Positions 58,256 through 64,000 of a stretch of DNA of 64,000 bases are shown here, piece after piece. The notes beneath the pieces are model-generated. The model was not told the DNA's origin. It searched no databases and saw nothing but the letters and a program-made list of their open reading frames with translations. Source of the stretch: Hanleya hanleyi (Eukaryota > Mollusca > Polyplacophora > Lepidopleurida > Hanleyidae); contig JAVTVY010020464.1 of assembly GCA_036873755.1 (NCBI GenBank), positions 1-64,000 of the forward strand, in the 5' to 3' direction. Within the stretch, counting starts at the first letter, position 1, and the number at the start of each line of letters is the position of its first letter. The position numbers and the translations under genes are program-made.

Positions 58256-60810
58256 GGCGGTTACTTCACGGTAATTCCGCCACGCGGTATTCGAATATCA
58301 CGTGATCAGGTTAAAAACAACAGTATTTCCCCTTTTTTTTCTCTCATCCTACATTTCTTAGTAATAGGGCTAGGAAACTGAAATTCCAAAATAGATGTTA
58401 CTATGGACGAGTAATAACAGAGTTTCAGAAGAACTGAAAACATGAATGGACCAGTGTGGATGCTAAGAATGTCCGGTGGCTAAGATTGGCTAAGATCTTC
58501 TAACCCAGCTAGGAAAATTTTCTCCACGTTGGGGACAAGTGTCCGCCCTTAGTTGCAATAGAAAAGTATAAGAGAAGAGACACCAATCACCAGACATTCT
58601 TAAATCCATCACACCGGTAGGCATACCTAGTAAATCCGCCACGCTGGAATTCATGATATAGAATAGTTTATTTGGGTAAAAGTTGTGCCCAGCAGGGCTA
58701 AAACGCAATCAAACATATATATAAAACATACACAACTACAAACATCAGACAACAGATAAAACACGCATAAATATAAAAGAGTGTCCAATTACCCGACAAA
58801 TTGATATATGAATATGAAATAACATTGTCTTGAGCTATTTATTCGCTTTATTGCTGAAGTAGCATAAAAAATAATATGTGTTGGGGGGGCGGGGGGTGGG
58901 GTGTTCGTGGGGGTTTCGTTCGCTGTCGGTTTCTCTGACCAGAGGTACCGGTATGTGATGTACCGGTACATCGAAGAGAACTTATTGATGACTTGTGTGC
59001 CCCACTATCTCCCTCGTTCTCGCGCTACTGATGCGATTTCATGTGACTTTCACACGGCCATTTCCCTTCCACTTCTACTTTCGCTCTGACTCGTGATAGC
59101 TTACGTTAAATTTTCTTCTCCATATCAGATCCGAACAATCTTGTTTCGCATAAATGAACAGACCGCATCCAGAGAAATACATTCGGCCTTTACTCTACAG
59201 TCCCAAAGGTAAATATATCCGAATAACTTAATCCTGCGATCTGTTGCAGGTCAGGTCAGCTCGGCCTAAACTGGATCAAGACCATAATCTGCATTACCTG
59301 ATTACCACCTCCTATAACCCACCTAGGTTATTTGTCGATAAAATTATGACTCAATCAAGGTTAGTAAATTTACAAGTACATGTACAACATGTGAACTCTT
59401 GAACATGTGTGCGGTTGCAGACCGGGCAAGCCATTCTATCATAACCCACAGGCGAAGTAAATGTGGCATAGGCCTATGCTGTGTTTTGGTTGAATCATTA
59501 TGTTTCATAATGTCTACACAGTTGAAAATGTTTATGTGAAAGACCAATTGCAATTATAGTAATAAAGATGTGTCATTAACCTGTCCATATGTCGTTTACG
59601 TCGGTAGTTATTACACACAATACAGTTGTGCAAACGACGTTCACAAAAATTCTAATCTCGTGGAGTGTGAGTAGAACATGACAAAGTATATCTTCACCCC
59701 CTTTATGAATTCCCTATGTTTTTTCTACAAGACCAGACAAATTAGAAAAGCCCACACCTGGTCTTGTTTATATTACTTGGTGACGCCCATATTATTTGAA
59801 GTGGATACCGTATCTGATTGCTATTTTTGCAGTTAGAAAAAAAATGTGGGTGAATAATTTAAAACTAGATGTCAATCTGTACAGCTGGAAAAACTGGCAA
59901 ATCGTTATAATAACAATCTATAGCTATTAACTGACTATTGGCATCGGTAATTAATATACCTAAGAAACAACAGAAACATGTTTAAATCTGTGCCTTTATT
60001 TATTGTATGGCTTTCATGGGGAAAAACATCTCCGGTGATAATCTGAGATTTAAAAATATCTATATTATTGCGATTTATTCTATAATATACACATAAATCT
60101 ATAGATAATCATGTACATTAGTACATGGATACGGTATCATTAACATACCTGACAGATGAATTTAAAATAGAGCCCAGAATTATTTTTTTTCTATCAATGT
60201 GACCAAGAATTTCAGTCAAGACTCCCCAATATTCAGAGAGAATGGGGGGGGGGACAAGGACCACTTTGGCCCCCCGGTGTACGGACATTTCCCCCAGTGG
60301 ACATTTCCCCCACCCAATGTTTTTAGGTTATTTTGAACATAGTTTTTAAATAATTTGGCAGTAACACAATTTTTTTTATATATTTTTTATTTTCTATATT
60401 CAAGGATATAAGGATTTCCACATAATGTTTTACGATAATGAGTCACATAGTGATAAGATATTATACATATACACAGTATATATCAGTATTATACAGTCTT
60501 ATAGCACATTCTAAAACAATATAAAAGATGTAGTATATAGCATAACATTATCTGTTCGGAGGTCAGTGTCACGAAGCCATTTGACATGTTTGATGAGAAT
60601 AAACTTGAACTAATAGTCAGGGGGCCAGGAGCTGAACCTGGAAAGTGGTTCCAAAGTTTTTTTTCTCAGTATTTTCATTTTATATAGGTATTGTACTCTA
60701 TGAAACTGCATGATGGCATTCTCCCATCATTGAGCATTTTCATATAACTGGTTTCATATAATTGCGGCTATCGGGACACAAAACATAATTGTTTCATTTT
60801 TATACGCCCG
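58256..60810. other. No gene recognised
   Basis: G-runs at about 58880-58902 and 60245-60255. Short ORFs without domains. Confidence 0.3.
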
Positions 60811-61960
60811 CCAAAAGGCGAAAGTATTATGTGATGGCGGTTTCCGTCCGTGTGTCCGTCCGTCCGTCCATCTGCCCGTCCCTCGTGTCCGATCTATATC
60901 TGGGACAGTTTTCTATCTAAAGTTCCAATGTTTGACGAGTGGATACCCTACGGGGAGACGATGTGTCGCATACCAAAATGAAGGTCGAGATCAGAGGTCA
61001 AAGGTCACTAGCCTGAAAAACAGGAAATCATTGAAGTGTTCGTGTCCGATCAATATCTGTGAATGTTTTCCATCCACATTTTTTGTGAGTGGATATTCTA
61101 GGTGGAGACGATGTGTCGCATACCAAAATTAAGGTCGAGGTCGCAGATCAAAGGTCACTGTTCCTTAAAATTGGGAAATCGTTGATCATTGACAGTTTTC
61201 TATCTACAGTTCTAATTTTTGGTGAGTGGATGCTCTAGGGGGAACGATGTGTTGCATACCCAATGTAGGTCGAGCTCAGAGGTCAAAGGTCAGTGTGACC
61301 GAAAATCAGAAAATCATTAAAAATTTCGAATTTTTTGTGAGTGGATTCAATACGGGGGAACGAAGTTTCGCATACCAAATAATTAGGTCAAGATCGAAGG
61401 TCGAAGGTCACTGTGACTCCAAAAGCAGGAAATTATTAAAAATAACATTTTGTTGTGTCAGTAGATACATTAGGGGGACACAATGTGTCACCTACCAAAA
61501 TGTAGGTCAAGGTCAAAGATCAAGGTCACTGTGACATCAAAATTGTGAAATTGTTAAAAATCATGATTTTCTGAGTCAATTGAGAAATTACGGGAAGCCG
61601 TTTTGTCATGTACCAAAATTTAGACCCAGGTCAATAGTCAAGGTCACTGTGACCTCAGAATCAAGGTCAAAGGTCAGTGTGACAAAAAAATCAGGAAATA
61701 TTAAAAATTACTAATTTTTTGTGAGTGGATTCAATAGGGGGAAATGAAGTTTCGCATACCAAAAGTTAGGTCAAGGTTAAAGGTCACTGTCACCCCAAAA
61801 TCAGGAAATACGGGTAGACGGTTTTTCATGTACCAAAATTTAGCTCAATGTCAATAGTCAAGGTCACTGTGACCCCAGAATCAAGAAATCTTTAAAAATA
61901 CTCTTTTTTGTGTCAGTAGGTCAAGGTCCCTGTGACCCCAAAATCAAGAAATCATTAAAA
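60811..61960 (+). repeat. Degenerate satellite rich in AGGTCA half-sites
   Basis: It opens with ATACGCCCGCCAAAAGGCGA and a (GTCC)n stretch at about 60844-60882. Roughly eight units of 100-150 bp follow, with TTTTGTGAGTGGAT, GGGGGAACGA, CGCATACCAAAAT, AGGTCAAGGTCAAAGGTCA, CACTGTGACC and AAAATCAGGAAAT. The ORFs at 60932 and 61226 are satellite translations. From general knowledge such arrays are common in mollusc genomes. Confidence 0.8.
61641..61655. promoter_or_regulatory. Perfect palindromic AGGTCA response element within the satellite
   Basis: AGGTCACTGTGACCT is an inverted AGGTCA pair with a 3-base spacer, the consensus estrogen-response-element form. Direct repeats AGGTCA-A-AGGTCA (DR1) lie at 60995-61007, 61280-61292 and 61664-61676. 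Binding is not shown; these are sequence matches inside repeated DNA. Confidence 0.4.
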
Positions 61961-62285
61961 GTCACATTTTCATATGCCTATGTTAGTTTGGAATATTCAG
62001 ATTTCTCTCCCCTACATGTGTATGGCATTCGACCTGTGGAGTTATCTCCCATGTTTGAAACAGCTACATTTAGTTAAACTGTTGTGAAATAAAAACCATA
62101 CATCTACTAATTTAAGAGGGGTCCTTTTTATTAACTCAAGAACAAATGTTTACTTCATCACTTTCTTCTTCCTTCATGAAAAATTGTCTCGCCTGAAAGA
62201 AATCCATTTGCAGGAAAACTACTATTTTCTTGTGTTTGACTTGTCGATTTCAGTGTGGGATATGTGTCTGCTCTCGGCTCTTGTT
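61961..62285. other. Spacer, no gene recognised
   Basis: Non-coding. Confidence 0.3.
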
Positions 62286-62740
62286 TCAATTACAAGCGTC
62301 TAGTCCGTCTAGAGAATATCCGCGTCCTAGACCTATTCCACATTCCATATAACAGTATTAGCACCAAATTCAAAAAGACAATCATAGTATACATAAACAT
62401 AGGCTTGTTTCCTGCAAGTGAGAAGCGGTCAACAGTTTTCAATGATGCCGGCAAGACATCATGATGTTCCAAAAATATCAAATCCGTATCGCTGATCAGT
62501 ATTCTTAATCCATAATATTCGTTGTAAAGTCGTCATCTAAAGAATGATGTATCTCAGTCACGCTTTGATTGTGACTGTTCATATGAGTACCATGAGGATC
62601 TAGAAGTACATGGTTCATACGGCCCCTAGCCCCGGGTTAAGCGGAATTAGACACAAGTTACGAAACGTAGCGCCATAGATCTTGCACGCTACGTTCGTAT
62701 TTTGCTATCAGCATGCGATATGTATCGTCAACTAGTTACC
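62286..62740 (-). mobile_element. Retroposon 3' end, reverse-transcriptase-tail family (copy C)
   Basis: The minus strand matches copy B closely: TACGTTTCGTAACTTGTGTC, GCTTAACCCGGGGCTAGGGG, CATGATGTCTTGCCGGCATC and a GACGGACTAGACGCTTGTAA end at about 62286-62305. It lacks about 34 bp present in copy B near the 3' end. Only the last codons of the ORF tail (YRMLIAKYERSVQDLWRYVS-type) are kept. Confidence 0.65.
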
Positions 62741-64000
62741 AAGTGTTGAGCCCATTTTAGTTTATCATTCAAAATAAGATGTGATATATGTTACATTCTC
62801 AGAAACACAAAATTGTAGACCTTTCTCTGGATTGCTAGCTACCAATTGGAATCAAGGCTATTAAACAACCTTGAAATTTGGACCCATGTAATTTCAGATA
62901 TACGGGCGTATATTGAAGCCCCTTTGGCTCTTGTTCCGGGGTTGAGCTAATGTCACATTGAAAAAGAACAATGAGAAATGCATTTTTTCCTGAATTCGGT
63001 TGTTCTGTTTGTAACCCAGAGCATCATACAATTTGTGTTAAACATGATGTACATGTATATATTGCCATCTCTGTACATGTATGTTTATATTAATTGTTTT
63101 TCCTTGGTTTGTTTGTGCGCATCTTCATCTTCACAAGCCCAAGCAAATCCCAAATCCTCGCAGATGGTTTACCGGGACATTTTTGGTGATTCGAATGAGT
63201 TCTTGAGTCAATACTTCTGTTATACAATCTCGTACATTTCATCCCCGATGCTTGTTTTGAATTAGCATGTCAGCAACCCAAGCCTGCTGTTTTGCTTTGA
63301 CTTAGGATGTGTATTTCATCCCTACATGTACATCAAAGCAGTTCGGCCCATGATGAAATCCAAACCAGTCACATCTCATACCTCACAGTGGATTGGCATA
63401 ATCAGCTGGCTTAGCACGTTCATTGATTGGTTTGATTTAGGGGGAACCCCTTGACCTATTTATATCCAGAACTAGTATGAGCAACTAACCAAGCCAGTGT
63501 ATCGATCCTAACAGTTCGGTTGATACACTGGCTCGCGAGGATGCTCTGGAGAGCCTCCGGAAAGAAACGCACAGACTGACTGTGTACACCACCCATGTTG
63601 ATAACTAAATAAATATTTTTATTGTTGAGCTGTTCGATGAATTAGGAAAATTAGTGTACATCTATTTCTTGCAATTGTTTCCTTGTTCTTGTTTTTTACT
63701 AATATGAACCTAAAACTGAACTGTGAGAAAGGGAGATCTCATCATATTTCTCTTCTTGAATTAGAGATGCATTATATACATATGAAATAAATCTTGTGTA
63801 TGGTACATGTACATTGGTGTTTGTGTCACTTGTGTCAGCAATCAGCAATTGCCGAGGTAAATGTCGTAGCATAATCATTTCACCTCAGCAATATTTAACA
63901 TGGTGTTAAATAGCAATTATTTTAACATGACTTTATTTTTGCCGATGTGAGTTTTCCGAATTGTGTGGGCTGATTATTTTGACTGGGTATAAAATAAGTT
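62741..64000. other. No gene recognised
   Basis: A 95-aa ORF at 62978-63265 is Tyr/Leu rich with no domain and is not called. TGTATCGATCCTAACAGTTC and CGGTTGATACAC at 63499-63530 form a short inverted repeat. Confidence 0.3.

Overview
This is eukaryotic, repeat-rich, AT-leaning intergenic DNA. There are no operons or Shine-Dalgarno context. Splice-signal-flanked exons, LTR and non-LTR retrotransposon remains, TIR elements and many satellites are present. A short retroposon tail recurs at 19.5, 24.2 and 33.3 kb: a CGCGACGTTAAACC-like core followed by (TC)n or (CACT)n. From general knowledge this tail, together with the satellites built around 'aaacttggtacacatg' and 'aaaggtcactgtgacc', points to a mollusc, most likely a gastropod (abalone-like). 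That is an inference from remembered repeat families, not a database match.

Layout. 1-4640: a 179-bp tandem array in which each unit carries a 54-nt, splice-flanked, exon-like segment. It is interrupted at 1.3-4.0 kb by two other satellites and resumes at 4.0-4.2 kb. 4756-6415: a TIR-bounded non-autonomous DNA transposon carrying about ten copies of a GTCASTGGTGTTAC motif. 7.2-13.06 kb: a decayed Ty3/gypsy-type LTR retrotransposon whose domains run gag, protease, integrase, reverse transcriptase, RNase H. This is the copia-like order known from Gmr1-type elements, and the gag looks SCAN-like. 13-18 kb: duplicated non-coding blocks and a 46-bp tandem repeat. 18.4-19.6 kb: 3' end of an RNase H-bearing LINE. 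22.4, 24.7 and 28.9 kb: long near-perfect hairpins.

24.6-26.3 kb holds a compact gene cassette (TATA box, intronless C2H2 zinc-finger ORF, AATAAA) between a 191-bp hairpin and copies of a GGCGTTAAGGCGTAACGACGGG repeat. 30.3-31.27 kb (minus) is an intronless 7TM receptor gene broken by one small indel near its start. 32.7-36.7 kb holds TTAA-ended MITEs and a 153-bp satellite with an NRF1-type palindrome in every unit. 37.0-41.8 kb is a second array of duplicated exons: five copies of a phase-0, mostly 40-codon, six-cysteine module separated by 0.65-1.3-kb introns.

42-64 kb is mostly non-coding. It holds minisatellites, four more traces of one reverse-transcriptase-tail retroposon family (a further copy lies at 15 kb), a degraded gypsy integrase on the minus strand, a poly(A)-ended retrocopy trace, an 833-bp TAA-flanked foldback MITE, and a satellite dense in AGGTCA nuclear-receptor half-sites that includes one perfect palindromic response element.

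The genes do not form a pathway. The common theme is local duplication of exons with intact splice signals at two places, set among decaying mobile elements. The two exon arrays and the zinc-finger cassette are the best candidates for undescribed biology.
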